Counted from the stretch's first letter, positions 10,501 through 19,865 are shown. The stretch: DNA of 64,000 bases from Methylomonas koyamae (GCF_019669905.1 NZ_AP019777.1:2046001-2110000); one strand, 5' to 3'. Notes: a model not told the origin generated them from the sequence alone. Made by a program: numbers and translations.

Positions 10501-13500
10501 CGGGTCGCCTTCGCCAATTCCGGCACCGAAGCGGTGATGACGGCGGTGCGCATGGCGCGCGCCGTCACCGGCCGGACCCGCATCGTCCGTTTCGCCGGCT
10601 CCTACCATGGTCATTCGGATACCATGCTGGTCAAAGCCGGAGGCGAGGGCGGCAGCGGTTTGCCGATTGCGCCCGGCGTGCCGCTGTCGGTGGCGCAGGA
10701 TGCCATCGTGCTGGCCTACGGCGACGACGCCTCGCTGGAAACGATACGGCGCCATGCCGGCGAACTGGCCGCAATCGTGGTCGAACCGGTGCAAAGCCGG
10801 CGCCCCGGCCTGCAACCGCGCGAATTTCTGCATAGTCTGCGGGAAATCGCCAGCGCCGCCGGTTGCGCATTGATATTCGACGAAATCATCACCGGTTTCC
10901 GTTTGGCGCCGGGCGGGGCTCAGGAATACTTCGGCGTCCGCGCCGATCTGGTGACCTATGGCAAAGTCGCCGGCGGCGGCATGCCGCTCGGCATCGTCGC
11001 CGGCAACGCCCGTTTCATGAACGCTATCGACGGCGGCCCCTGGCAATTCGGCGACGCCTCTTATCCGGCAGCCACCGCGACCTTTTTCGCCGGCACCTTC
11101 AGCGGCCATCCGCTGACCATGGCGGCCTCGGTCGCGGTATTGCGCCATTTGCGCGATGCCGGTCCGGCCTTGCAGGCCGGCATCACCGCCAAGACTGCGC
11201 GCTTGGTGCGGGAACTGAACGACTATTTCGCCGCCGAGGGCTTTGCCATTCGGGTCAACCATGCCGGATCGTTGTTCCGCTTCGTGTTTTTCGACAATTA
11301 CAGCGTCGAATTCCAACCCATCGAAGCCAATCTGTTTTTCTACCAGATGACGCAGCGCGGCGTGTACATCTGGGAAGGCCACACCTGCTTCCTCAGCAGC
11401 GCCCACAGTGAGGCCGACGTCGACGCCATCGTCCGCGCCGGCCGCGAATCGGCCCAGGCTCTGCGCCAGGGCGGATTCTTCCCGCCGGCCGGCGGATTAC
11501 CGCCGCAACCCGGCCAAGCCAAGGCCGATGCCGACGCGGCGGCGCAGGCATTGAACGCCTTGGCTACTGCGCTGGCGGCGCAGAGCTTGCAAGAGTTGCA
11601 GGTATTGCCGGCCCAGGTCGGCGGTTTGTGCAACGTCGATAAAGCCGCGGCGGCAATCGGAGTGGCGCCGAATCGCCGCCGCCTGTTCGGCCGCTTGTTC
11701 GCGCTGCTGGCCGAGGCCGGCTGGCTGCGCGCCGCCGGCGAAGACTGGGAGCTGCGGCAATCGGCGCCGAGTACGACCGCGAATCTGGAACGCGAGGCGC
11801 GCAGTTCGGCCGACGCTGCAGCGGTCGACTTATTGCTGCATTGCGCTGCGGCCTTGCCGGACGTTTTGCGCGGCCGCAGCGATGCGGCGCAAGTACTGTT
11901 CGGCGGCGAAAACTACGCCTTATTGCAGCGGCTGTACCGCCAAGCTCCCGGCGCCGCAGCGGCCAACCAGGCTCTGGCGCGCGCCGCATCGGCCGCCGTC
12001 GCCAATGTCTCCGGCAACGCCGCAGTATTGGAGGTCGGCGCCGGCACCGGTTCGGCCACCGCGCAACTTTTGCCCGATCTGAGCCGGCAGCAACTGCGCT
12101 ATGTATTTACCGATCTCTCCAGCGCCTTCCTGCACCGGGCCGAACGCGAATTCGCGGCTTATCCGCAAGTCGAATACGCGACGCTGGACATCGAACGCGA
12201 TCCGCTACAGCAAGGCTTCTCCGCGCAATCCTTCGATTTGATCGTCGCCTCCAACGTACTGCACGCCACTGCCGACCTGAGCCGAACCTTACGCCATCTG
12301 CACAGCCTGCTGGCGCCGCACGGCCGCTTGCTATTGCTTGAATGCGTCGGCCGCCAACCCTGGCTGGATCTGATCTTCGGCCTGACCGACGGCTGGTGGG
12401 CTTTCGCCGACGCCGAACTGCGCGCCGACTATCCGCTGCTATCCGCTGCGGCCTGGACCGAGCTGCTACAGCGCTGCGGCTTTACCGAGGCCGCCGCCGA
12501 AGTCTACGCCGGTTACCAAGCCGTCGTCACCGCGGCAACTGCGCCGGCCGCAGCCGCATTGCCGCTGAATAGCGCGCAGCAGGACATCCTGGTGCACCTG
12601 GAGTTAAGCGAGGAAGTACATGCGGCTTACAACGAAGTGGTGTTGTTCGAATTGGCCGGAACCCCGGACCGCGCCAAACTGCAGCAGGCCTTTCGCGGCG
12701 TGTTGGCGCGGCACGATTCGTTGCGCGCCGCGTTGAGCGAGGACCGCAAGCAGATTCTGATCGCTGCGGAAGCGGACGCCACGCTGGCCGAAGCCGATTT
12801 CGCCGATTTGCCGGCGGCACTGGCCGAAGCCAAGGCACGGGAGTGGGTGTTGGCGCGCAGCGCCGAACCGTTCGATCTGACCCGGCCGCCGCTGGTGAAA
12901 GCCTTTCTGGCGCGCCTGGCCGACGACCGCTATTGGTTGCTGTTCCTGGCCCACCACATGATTATCGACGGCATTTCCTACGGCTTGCTGATCCAGGAAG
13001 TCGTGGCGTATTACCGCCATCTGCGCGAAGGTTCCGCGTTGGCCTTGCCCAAACCGGTCACGCTGGCCGAAGCCAACCGCCGGCTTGCCGCGCAGCGGCC
13101 GCAGGACCGCGAATTCTGGTTGCAACAGTTCGGCCAAGGGGTGCCGGCGCTGGATTTGCCGACCGACTATCCGCGGCCGTTGGAACAACGTTTCGCCGCG
13201 CAGCGCTGCTGTCTGGCCCTGGATAGCAGTGTCGCCGCAGCGTTGAAAGACCTGAGCCAACGCAGCAATGCGACGCCGTTCATGGTGATGCTGGCGGTAT
13301 ACCGCTTGCTGCTGAATCGATTGAGCGGCCAGCAGCGTTCGGTGGTCGGCGTGCCGGTGTCGATGCACGGCGACCGGCCCGGCGAAAGTTTTATCGGTTT
13401 CGGCGTCAACGTCTTGCCTATCGTCGGCAGCAGCGACAGCCGGGTTACTTTCGCCGACTATCTGCAGCAGGCCAAACAGGAGTTTTTGCAAGCTTTCGAA

Positions 13501-15687
13501 CATCGGGCTTTTCCGTTCGCCGAATTGGTACGTGCGGTCAACCCGGAACGCGATCCGAGCCGGCCGGCGCTGGTCAGCGCAGTGTTCAACTACGAGGCGG
13601 TCGGCTCGCTGGCAGGCGGCGGTTTGCGCTGCACGCCGCTGGTACCGCCCAGCGCGCATACCAAATACGAATTGACCTTGGACGTGGTGGCCGACGCCAG
13701 CCAAACCGTGCTGGTTCTGACCGCCAACAGCGCGCTGTTCAGCCGCGAGACCGCAGAACGCCTGCTGGCCCGTTACGCCAAGCTGCTGGCGCAACTGGCA
13801 TCCAAGCCGGAAACCCGTCTCGGCAGCATCGACCTGTTGCTCGACGCCGAGCGCGCCAGCCTGGGGATGAATCCGAACAAGCCTTACCACAATCGCTGCC
13901 TGCACGATCTGGTCGCAGACCAAGTTGGGCGCAGTCCGGATCGGGCCGCATTGCGCTGGCACGATAGCGAGTTGAGTTACCGGGAACTGGATGCCAAGGC
14001 CAACCGGCTGGCGCATCTGCTGCAAGGCCAGGGCGTCGGCGTGGAAGATCGGGTGGCGGTGTGCCTGGCGCGCGGCCCGGAGTTGGTGGTGGCCCTGCTG
14101 GCGGTGTTGAAAGCCGGCGCCTGCTACGTGCCGGTCGACCCGAATTATCCGGCCGAACGCCGCGAAGCGATTTTGCGCTGCGCTCAGGCCAAATTGCTGA
14201 TCGCCGCCGGCAACGAAATAACGGCGGCGGCCGACGCCCCGGTGTTGAGCCCGGCCGATCCGCGCCTGGCGGACTGCCCGGACACGGCGCCGGGCAGCGC
14301 GGTGCGCCCGGAACATCTGGCCTACATCATTTTCACCTCCGGCTCCACCGGCACGCCCAAAGGCGTGGCAATCGAACACCGCAACGCGGCGTCGATGATC
14401 GAATGGGCGGCGCAGGAATTCGATTTGGCGGCCGGCGACGGCATGTTGGCCTCGACTTCGGTGTGTTTCGACCTGTCGGTTTACGAAATCTTTTATCCGC
14501 TGGCGCACGGCGCCAAGGTGGTCGTCGTCGACAACATCCTGCATCTGCCGGAACTGGCGCGGCAGGACGATATCGCCGTGATCAACACGGTGCCGTCGGC
14601 GATGGAAGAAATCCTGCGCCAGCGGGCGGTGCCGGCCTCGGTGCGCTACATCAATCTGGCCGGAGAAGCGCTGCCGCTGGCCCTGGTGCAAGGCATCCAG
14701 CAGCACTATCCCGGCGTCGCGGTCTACAACCTGTACGGCCCGTCGGAAGATACCACCTACAGCACTTTTGTCCGTTTCCCGGACCGGTTCCAGGGGCCGG
14801 TCACGGTGGGCCGGCCGCTGCCCGGCAGCCAGCTTTACCTGTTGGACGCCGATCTGAATCCGGTGCCGGCCGGTAGCAAAGGCGAGATTTATCTGGCCGG
14901 CAACGGTTTGTGCCGGGGCTATTTCGGCAATGCCGCCGCGACCGCAGCGGCCTTCCTGCCGGACCCGTTTTCGGGCGTGGCCGGTGGCCGCATGTACCGC
15001 ACCGGCGACCTGGGACGAATGACGGCGGACGGCATGGTCGAATACCTGGGCCGCTCCGATTATCAAGTCAAGATTCGCGGCCACCGCATAGAGCTGGGCG
15101 AAATCGAAACCGTACTGGCGCAAGTACCGGGCGTACAGCGGGCCATCGTTATCGCCGACGGCGAAGCCGGCCGCCAACGCCTGCTGGCGTTCTACACCGG
15201 CGCCGGCGAGTTGCAGGACGCCTTGAAGCAGGCCGCCGCGGCCAAACTGCCGCAGTTCATGCTACCCAGCGTCTGGACCCAACTGGCTGAATTTCCGTTG
15301 AGCCCGAACGGCAAGATCGACCGCCGCCAACTGGCGCAACTGGCTCATAGCCTGGAGCAGGCCGAGGCCTCGGCGGACGCGGAACTGCCGCGCAATGCGC
15401 TGGAAAGCGAAATCGCCGCAATCTGGGCCGAGCACCTGCAATTGGAGCGCATCCACATCGGCGACGATTTCTTTGCCCTGGGCGGCCATTCGCTGCTGGC
15501 CACGCAAATTCTGTACGAAATCAACCGCCGCCACGGCTGCCGTTTGCGGCTGACCGACATCATGAAACATCCGACCGTGGCCGAACTGGCGGAGTGCGTG
15601 TTGGAACAGGCGCTGCAGGATTCGCCGGAACTGCAGGAACTGCTGGCGGAACTGGCGCGCGACGGCGCCGAATTGGCCGCGTCCTAA
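4552..15687 (+). CDS. Hybrid PKS/NRPS loading protein: FAAL-ACP-KS-AT-ACP-ACP-AMT-MT-C-A-PCP
   Basis: A 3711-residue megasynthase that starts the lipopeptide. Domains in order: fatty-acyl-AMP ligase 25-600 (YTSGSTSLPKG near 192); ACP (Ser664); KS 718-1140 (Cys884, His1019, His1057); AT 1232-1530 (Ser1328 in GHSLGEY, RAFHS near 1430, malonyl-like); tandem ACPs (Ser1625, Ser1715); class III PLP aminotransferase 1875-2320 (Lys2138); SAM methyltransferase 2420-2660 (LEVGAGTGS near 2493); condensation domain 2670-3110 (HHMIIDG, His2801); adenylation domain 3120-3610; PCP (Ser3647). The adenylation pocket reads D-L-Y-N-N-A-L-T-Y-K, close to known Ala codes. The FAAL-ACP-KS-AT-ACP-AMT order matches the mycosubtilin/iturin logic for beta-amino fatty acids. 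No KR or DH is present, fitting transamination of a beta-keto group. GTG 4552 is chosen for the GAAGAG about 9 bases upstream; ATG 4567 is the alternative. Confidence 0.93.
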   Translation: MSSDSMKAVPANEQNKADSSGAGAPVADLMGLLEYRAETQPDFPIYRYLRDGEDVAETLSFAEVALKAKTVAAALQGIAAAGERVMLLYLPGIEFVTSYFGCVYAKNIAIPLPPPRQSRMLQTLEKVLEIARSAQPVAVLTTQAVKEKAEEHFASLPEFAAMRWLATDTLAAELAADWRQPQIAAEDIAFLQYTSGSTSLPKGVILTHANLMHNMRYFDQSGIHNKESRLLTWLPPFHDLGLIYGLLTPVYCGMACYILPNAAFVQRPARWLEAISRFGITHTMGPNFAFDLCLNGVGDEQLAGLDLSRWQHALNGAEPVRMQTMRAFAERFAAAGFDLRVFSPSWGLAEAACIVTGLHYAGSGQRRQERPAPQEVWVLAAELQRNRLVFASPDDPAAMSLAGSGYPIADTELLIVDPETLAPCPADRVGEVWVRNGAVSPGYWQNPEQTQATFHACVAGDPSGKRWMRTGDLGFLYDGQLYITGRFKDVIIVRGQNHYPQDIEWTVDKAHPLLKMGGAAAFTVTADAEERLVVVAETSRRFKAEQHAAELFAAIRKAVADGHELQTAAIVLLRESAIPKTTSGKIQRAATKRGFLQQSLAPLAQWVNRNLERQLALAEPAAATARPDSEAVRNWLRRRVAEIAGLDRAEIGCDAAFGEFGLDSNASVRLTDELAKAFGFGSLPANLLFDYPSIDRVADYLCRGEDAAAAAGADQAPEADIAVVGMACRFPGADGTAAFWDLLSSGTSAVRPLPAERKALLAGLADDVDALGAAGWLDGIDLFDPAPFHISPKEAAILDPQQRLLLTAAWSALEQAGISREELAGSATGVFIGISGSEYAQLAWHSASGQDGHAGTGTASSIAANRLSYFLDLRGPSLAVDTACSSSLVAVHLACRSLLAGECDTALVGGVNLLLNPALTRALAKAGMLSASAACHSFDSAADGYVRGEGVGLVVLRRAALAAESGNPLLALIAGSAINQDGHSFGLTAPNGVAQRALLRQAYAAAKLAPGAVDYLEAHGTGTALGDPIEAGALAEVLGAGRERPCLLGSVKANIGHLEAAAGIAGLIKAVLCLQHNAVPPLAGFRGLNPHIRFDPQALEINTQLRRFAAERPLRHVGVTSMGFGGTNAHVVLRRADSAAVAAAAPQRSYYALLLSVERPTDLAPLAASYLDVLQSHPKQWASLCYRANAGRSGLAYRTALHAADAGEMLAGLARLAQGTAAATASVAGTPKPLAFLFTGQGSQYPGMARDLYAHAPRFRATVDECDLLLSGAGMAPVAPLLYGSDALDGDGLAETATAQPALFVVGYALARYFESCGLAPAVVVGHSLGEYVAACFAGAMSLADALRLVVLRAQLMQRCSDQGGMVAMLADKAAALELIGADSALALAADNGPTQVTVSGPHQSLAALAERAKAAGIAVLPLKVKRAFHSADMEPILAEFRTVAAQVAWQPPRLPVIGNLTAAAVDRFDADYWVEHLRRPVRFRECIAAAEALGAGMFLEIGAQPALTAMLRRFDPAPAAVASLDGQRPDWLAVNSALAELWRAGHRVDFRKAWAGETFDRVELPGYPFQPSRFWLEPTTRKPMTTATATNPTGELARLLAPLLKCAPEDIAASRSFLELGADSLVLVEFLRQVQGRYGVQVAMHSLFEDLRDLTALAAWLAEQGADFGDSPAAADRVEPQVAGWLQQQLGLLLKRPAAELDPRRSFLELGADSLVLTELLRLIGERYAVDIGMARLFAELSSIESLAPAIAAVSPKLESAPAAIAAQPAAAARVAQPLPAAAPNAVASSELQGLLARQLDAFNQLVQGQLGLLHGAAAPLALEPAAPAASPAPAAVQPLTAAIPLPTAAKAAAGGLNPAQQQHLRELAAAYQAKHAASKRYAETYREVFADYRSSLGFRQATKEMIFPLVVNTAAGSRIYDLDGNELIDLTMAFGSSLLGYNPDLVKQALSAQLEQGIQVGPKSPLVGEAAQLVRDLTGCERVAFANSGTEAVMTAVRMARAVTGRTRIVRFAGSYHGHSDTMLVKAGGEGGSGLPIAPGVPLSVAQDAIVLAYGDDASLETIRRHAGELAAIVVEPVQSRRPGLQPREFLHSLREIASAAGCALIFDEIITGFRLAPGGAQEYFGVRADLVTYGKVAGGGMPLGIVAGNARFMNAIDGGPWQFGDASYPAATATFFAGTFSGHPLTMAASVAVLRHLRDAGPALQAGITAKTARLVRELNDYFAAEGFAIRVNHAGSLFRFVFFDNYSVEFQPIEANLFFYQMTQRGVYIWEGHTCFLSSAHSEADVDAIVRAGRESAQALRQGGFFPPAGGLPPQPGQAKADADAAAQALNALATALAAQSLQELQVLPAQVGGLCNVDKAAAAIGVAPNRRRLFGRLFALLAEAGWLRAAGEDWELRQSAPSTTANLEREARSSADAAAVDLLLHCAAALPDVLRGRSDAAQVLFGGENYALLQRLYRQAPGAAAANQALARAASAAVANVSGNAAVLEVGAGTGSATAQLLPDLSRQQLRYVFTDLSSAFLHRAEREFAAYPQVEYATLDIERDPLQQGFSAQSFDLIVASNVLHATADLSRTLRHLHSLLAPHGRLLLLECVGRQPWLDLIFGLTDGWWAFADAELRADYPLLSAAAWTELLQRCGFTEAAAEVYAGYQAVVTAATAPAAAALPLNSAQQDILVHLELSEEVHAAYNEVVLFELAGTPDRAKLQQAFRGVLARHDSLRAALSEDRKQILIAAEADATLAEADFADLPAALAEAKAREWVLARSAEPFDLTRPPLVKAFLARLADDRYWLLFLAHHMIIDGISYGLLIQEVVAYYRHLREGSALALPKPVTLAEANRRLAAQRPQDREFWLQQFGQGVPALDLPTDYPRPLEQRFAAQRCCLALDSSVAAALKDLSQRSNATPFMVMLAVYRLLLNRLSGQQRSVVGVPVSMHGDRPGESFIGFGVNVLPIVGSSDSRVTFADYLQQAKQEFLQAFEHRAFPFAELVRAVNPERDPSRPALVSAVFNYEAVGSLAGGGLRCTPLVPPSAHTKYELTLDVVADASQTVLVLTANSALFSRETAERLLARYAKLLAQLASKPETRLGSIDLLLDAERASLGMNPNKPYHNRCLHDLVADQVGRSPDRAALRWHDSELSYRELDAKANRLAHLLQGQGVGVEDRVAVCLARGPELVVALLAVLKAGACYVPVDPNYPAERREAILRCAQAKLLIAAGNEITAAADAPVLSPADPRLADCPDTAPGSAVRPEHLAYIIFTSGSTGTPKGVAIEHRNAASMIEWAAQEFDLAAGDGMLASTSVCFDLSVYEIFYPLAHGAKVVVVDNILHLPELARQDDIAVINTVPSAMEEILRQRAVPASVRYINLAGEALPLALVQGIQQHYPGVAVYNLYGPSEDTTYSTFVRFPDRFQGPVTVGRPLPGSQLYLLDADLNPVPAGSKGEIYLAGNGLCRGYFGNAAATAAAFLPDPFSGVAGGRMYRTGDLGRMTADGMVEYLGRSDYQVKIRGHRIELGEIETVLAQVPGVQRAIVIADGEAGRQRLLAFYTGAGELQDALKQAAAAKLPQFMLPSVWTQLAEFPLSPNGKIDRRQLAQLAHSLEQAEASADAELPRNALESEIAAIWAEHLQLERIHIGDDFFALGGHSLLATQILYEINRRHGCRLRLTDIMKHPTVAELAECVLEQALQDSPELQELLAELARDGAELAAS

Positions 15688-15714
15688 GCGCACGGCTTAA
15701 TTGGAGACAACGAG

Positions 15715-18700
15715 ATGGCAAACACGCAAACACTGATCGCCGAACTGAGCAACGAACAACGCCAGCGTCTGATGGCCAGGTTGCAACAACGCTCGCAGAA
15801 CGACAGGACGGCGGCGCAAACCGAGTTCTACGTGCCGAAACTGCAACCGATGGGCGAGGCCCGCTTCGAACCGTTTCCGCTGACCGACATCCAGCAGGCT
15901 TACTGGGTGGGGCGGCAGGCGGCGTTCGACCTGGGCAATATCGCCGCCCACGGTTATATGGAAGTGGATTGCCGCGGTCTGGATTTGGCGCGGCTGGAAA
16001 CGGCTTTCAACCGCTTGATCCTACGCCACGACATGCTGCGCGCCGTGGTCAATCCCGACGGCCGCCAACAGATTTTAAAAACGGTCCCCGACTACCGCTT
16101 CGCGCGGCTGGACGCCAGTGCAGCGGGGGAGGAGAGCGACGCTAACCTAGAACAAGTACGCCGGGAAATGTCGCACCAGGTACTGGACACCGCAGTGTGG
16201 CCGCTGTTCGACATCCGCGCCAGCTTATTGGCGGACGGCGTGGTGCGGCTGCATCTGAGCATAGACGTGCTGATTTTCGACGCGTTGAGCTTCGACATCC
16301 TCAGCGAGGAATGGCGCCGCCTTTATCAGGGCGAGGAGCTGCCGCCGCTGGAACTGTCCTACGCCGATTACGTGCACGGGCTGAGCTTGATGAAGGACAC
16401 CGCCGCCTACCGCGAATCCTGCGTGTATTGGCGCGAAAAAATCAAAGACTTGCCGCCCGGTCCGGATTTTGCGTTGGCCGTGGCGCCGGAAAGCATCGCC
16501 CGCCCCGAGTTTAGAAGGCTGTCCTCTACCCTGGACGCCGAGCGCTGGGGCCAAATCAAAAGCCGGGCCCAACGCCTGGGTGTGACGCCGTCGGCGGTGT
16601 TGCTGGCGGCCTACGGCGCCGTGGTCGCCCGCTGGAGCAGCCGCAAACGTTTTACCCTGAACCTGACGCTGTTCAACCGCTTGCCGTTTCACCCGCAAGT
16701 CAACGCGCTGGTCGGCGACTTTACCTCGGTGGTATTGCTGGAGCTGGATTATTCCAAGCCGGCCAGCTTCGCCGAGCGGGTCAAGTCGGTGCAGGCCCAG
16801 TTATGGCGCGACATGGACCACCGTTACGTCAGCGGCGTGCAAGTGTTACGGGAATTGACCGAACAGCGCCGCGATGCCAATGCCTCGTTGTTTCCGGTGG
16901 TGTTCACCAGCGCGATCAAACCGAATCCGGCCGACGACAGCCCGGCGGCGATGGCCTGGCTGGGCGACGTGCATTACACCATCACCCAAACGCCGCAGGT
17001 GTGGCTGGACCACCAAGTCACCGAAGACGCCGGCAAACTGGAATACGATTGGGACTCGGTGAGCGGACTGTTCCCGGACGGCTTTCTGGAAGCGATGTTC
17101 GACGCCTACCGGCAACTGGTGGCCGGTCTGGCCCACGACGACGTGCTGTGGCAACGGCCGGAACTGGATCTGTTGCCGCGCGAGCAACGGCAACTGCTGG
17201 CCGAGGCCAACGCTACCGCGGCGCCGGTGCCGGCCGGTTTGTTGCACGAACCCTTCGTCCGCCAGGCCCACGCAACTCCGGAGCGGATCGCGGTCATCGA
17301 TGCCGAAGCCGAACTCAGCTACGGCGAGTTATACCGCTTGGCCAATCTGCTGGCCCAGCGCTTGTGGCAGAGCGGCGCCGGCAGCGGCGAACTGGTCGGC
17401 ATTCTGTTGCCGAAAGGCCGCTGGCAGGTCGTGGCCGCGCTGGGCATCCTCGAAGCCGGCGGCGCTTACATGCCGATAGAGCCAAGCTACGGCCAGGACC
17501 GCATCGCCCAAATCCTAGCGCTGTCCGGCGTCAAGCGGGTGGTAGCGGCCGATGCCGCCGCCGCATTGCGCTTGCCGGCCGGAACCGAAGTGCTGCCGGT
17601 CGCCGAATTGGCCGGGTCCGCGCTTCCGGTCAAAGCCTTGCCCACGCTGCGGCGGCCGACCGATCTTGCCTACGTGATTTATACCTCCGGCTCCACCGGC
17701 ACGCCGAAAGGGGTCATGATCGACCATCGCGGCGCCTTGAACACTTGCGTCGATGTCAACCAACGCTTCGCGGTCGGCCCGGACGACCGGGTGCTGGGTT
17801 TGTCGGCACTGAATTTCGACTTGTCGGTTTACGACATTTTCGGCGTGCTCGGCGCCGGCGGCGCCCTGGTGTTGCCGGATGCCGACAAACAGCGCGACCC
17901 CGGCCACTGGGACGAGATGGTGCAACGCCACGGCGTCACGCTGTGGAACACCGTGCCGGCGCTGATGGACATTTACACCACCTACCTGGACGAAGTGGCG
18001 CGGCAGCCTAACCATAGCCTGCGCCTGGTCATGATGAGCGGCGACTGGATTCCGTTGCCGCTGCCGCAGGCGATTCGGCGCAGTTGCCCCAACGCGCAGC
18101 AGTTCAGCTTGGGCGGCGCCACCGAAGCCTCGATTTGGTCCATCGTCTATCCGATCGGCGAGATCAGCCCGCAATGGCACAGCATCCCCTACGGCAAGGC
18201 CATGCTCAATCAAAGCTTTCAGGTATTGGACGAGCAGATGCAAGCCTGCCCGGTCTGGGTGCCGGGCGAGCTTTACATCGGCGGTATCGGCGTGGCAATG
18301 GGCTACTGGCGCGATGCCGAGCGGACCGCGGCCCAATTCGTCACCCATCCGCGCAGCGGCGAAAAACTGTACCGGACCGGCGATCTGGGCCGGCTGCTGC
18401 CTTGCGGCAACATCGAATTTCTCGGCCGCAAGGATTTTCAAGTCAAGATCAACGGTTTCCGGGTCGAGTTGGGCGAAGTCGAAATCAATATGGCGCGCTT
18501 TCCCGGCGTCAAAGCCGCGGTCTGCGCCGTCAGCGGCGACAGCGGCCGCGCCCGGCAGTTGATCGCTTATTACGTGCGCGATGCGGACCAGCCGGCCGCC
18601 AAAGCCGAGGACAACGCAAAAATCCGCTTTCGCCTGTCGCAGCCCGGCCTGCGCCGTTTCGGCGCCGATAGCGAGGCGACCGCGCTGGCCAGCGATGCCG

Positions 18701-19809
18701 CTCTGGCAGCGGAAAGCTACCGCCGCCGTTCGCAGCGGCTGTATCCGGACACGGCGGTCGATCTCGACAGCCTGGGCCGGCTATTGAGCCACTTGCGCCG
18801 CAATCCGCAGGCGGCCAGCCCCAAATACCGTTACGGTTCGGCCGGCTCGCTGTATCCGGTGCAGCTTTATCTGTACGCGGTGCCGGGCCGGATCGCCGGT
18901 CTGGCCGGCGGCATGCACTACTACGACCCGGACCAGCATCGGCTGGTGCGTTTGCCCGGCAGCGGCCGGATCGACGCCGGTTACTACGGCAGTTGGAACG
19001 CGGCCATGGTCGACAGCGCCGCCTTCCATCTGTTTCTGGTCGCCAATCTGGAGGCGATAGAACCGCTGTACGGCGCCGATGCCATGCACTTGTGCCGGAT
19101 CGAGAGCGGCCTGATCACGCAAATTCTGGAACAGGAAGCGCACCGCTTCGGTTTGGCCACCTGCCAACTCGGCGGTTTCGATTTCGAACGCGCCAAGCCG
19201 CTGTTCTGCCTGGAGCAACGTTCGGCTTATCTGCATGCGCTGGTCGGCGGCGTCGAACTGAGCGAGGCCGAACTGCGCGAACTGCAACTGGAACAAGCCC
19301 GTTTCGACCATTCCGACGCCGGTTTCGAAAGCCGGCTGCGCGACTATCTGAGCCAAAAACTGCCGGATTACATGGTGCCGGCTGTGTTTTGCCGCTTGGC
19401 AGAGCTGCCGCTGTCGGCCAACGGCAAACTCGACCGCAAAGCCTTGCCGCAGCCGCGCAAGGAAACCGAAACCGTCGCGGCCGCGGCAGTAACCGATTCC
19501 GAATTGGCTCGGCAAATCCGCGAGGTGTGGCGCGAGGTATTGAACGTCGACAGCGTCGGCCCCAGCGACAACTTCTTCGATTTGGGCGGCACCTCGGTGG
19601 ACATGATCAAGATCCATACCCGGCTGCGGCCCTTGCTGAGCAAGGACGTGCCGTTGCTGGACATGTTCTTCGTCTATCCGACCATCGCCGCGCTGGTCGA
19701 CTACCTGCAACCGAAACCAGCGGACGCGCCGGCGGCCGCAGCAACCGGAGCCAGCGCGCGCCGGGAGCGGGCCGGCCGGGCGCCGCGCCGCCGCAGCGGC
19801 AACGACTAA
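15715..19809 (+). CDS. NRPS thiazole module: Cy-A(Cys)-Ox-PCP
   Basis: A 1364-residue single module. The heterocyclization domain (about 40-470) carries D-V-L-I-F-D (Asp184 and Asp189), the DxxxxD signature that replaces HHxxxDG in Cy domains. The adenylation domain (about 500-1245, TSGSTGTPKG near 655) has the pocket D-L-Y-N-M-S-L-I-W-K, a near match to the Cys code. A SagB/McbC-type FMN nitroreductase-like oxidase (about 967-1190) is embedded between the late adenylation motifs, as in EpoB and BlmIII, so the thiazoline should be oxidised to a thiazole. The PCP follows (FDLGGTS, Ser1294). It ends in a basic Arg-rich tail that may be a docking segment. It starts 27 bases after the previous stop with GGAGA upstream and belongs to the same operon. 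Confidence 0.93.
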   Translation: MANTQTLIAELSNEQRQRLMARLQQRSQNDRTAAQTEFYVPKLQPMGEARFEPFPLTDIQQAYWVGRQAAFDLGNIAAHGYMEVDCRGLDLARLETAFNRLILRHDMLRAVVNPDGRQQILKTVPDYRFARLDASAAGEESDANLEQVRREMSHQVLDTAVWPLFDIRASLLADGVVRLHLSIDVLIFDALSFDILSEEWRRLYQGEELPPLELSYADYVHGLSLMKDTAAYRESCVYWREKIKDLPPGPDFALAVAPESIARPEFRRLSSTLDAERWGQIKSRAQRLGVTPSAVLLAAYGAVVARWSSRKRFTLNLTLFNRLPFHPQVNALVGDFTSVVLLELDYSKPASFAERVKSVQAQLWRDMDHRYVSGVQVLRELTEQRRDANASLFPVVFTSAIKPNPADDSPAAMAWLGDVHYTITQTPQVWLDHQVTEDAGKLEYDWDSVSGLFPDGFLEAMFDAYRQLVAGLAHDDVLWQRPELDLLPREQRQLLAEANATAAPVPAGLLHEPFVRQAHATPERIAVIDAEAELSYGELYRLANLLAQRLWQSGAGSGELVGILLPKGRWQVVAALGILEAGGAYMPIEPSYGQDRIAQILALSGVKRVVAADAAAALRLPAGTEVLPVAELAGSALPVKALPTLRRPTDLAYVIYTSGSTGTPKGVMIDHRGALNTCVDVNQRFAVGPDDRVLGLSALNFDLSVYDIFGVLGAGGALVLPDADKQRDPGHWDEMVQRHGVTLWNTVPALMDIYTTYLDEVARQPNHSLRLVMMSGDWIPLPLPQAIRRSCPNAQQFSLGGATEASIWSIVYPIGEISPQWHSIPYGKAMLNQSFQVLDEQMQACPVWVPGELYIGGIGVAMGYWRDAERTAAQFVTHPRSGEKLYRTGDLGRLLPCGNIEFLGRKDFQVKINGFRVELGEVEINMARFPGVKAAVCAVSGDSGRARQLIAYYVRDADQPAAKAEDNAKIRFRLSQPGLRRFGADSEATALASDAALAAESYRRRSQRLYPDTAVDLDSLGRLLSHLRRNPQAASPKYRYGSAGSLYPVQLYLYAVPGRIAGLAGGMHYYDPDQHRLVRLPGSGRIDAGYYGSWNAAMVDSAAFHLFLVANLEAIEPLYGADAMHLCRIESGLITQILEQEAHRFGLATCQLGGFDFERAKPLFCLEQRSAYLHALVGGVELSEAELRELQLEQARFDHSDAGFESRLRDYLSQKLPDYMVPAVFCRLAELPLSANGKLDRKALPQPRKETETVAAAAVTDSELARQIREVWREVLNVDSVGPSDNFFDLGGTSVDMIKIHTRLRPLLSKDVPLLDMFFVYPTIAALVDYLQPKPADAPAAAATGASARRERAGRAPRRRSGND

Positions 19810-19865
19810 CGCCGGCTTAAGCCGCCGCCAACCTTATCGAAACATAGACAACGGAAGCAAAGCAC

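Noticed and set aside
10072..11406. A long minus-strand frame opposite the aminotransferase domain
   Set aside because: The plus-strand aminotransferase is unmistakable with its PLP lysine; the antisense frame is a GC artefact.
12604..15177. An 857-codon open frame on the minus strand opposite the first megasynthase
   Set aside because: Antisense to conserved C, A and PCP domains; composition is Gln/Arg/His-rich as expected from the complement of GC-rich coding DNA.
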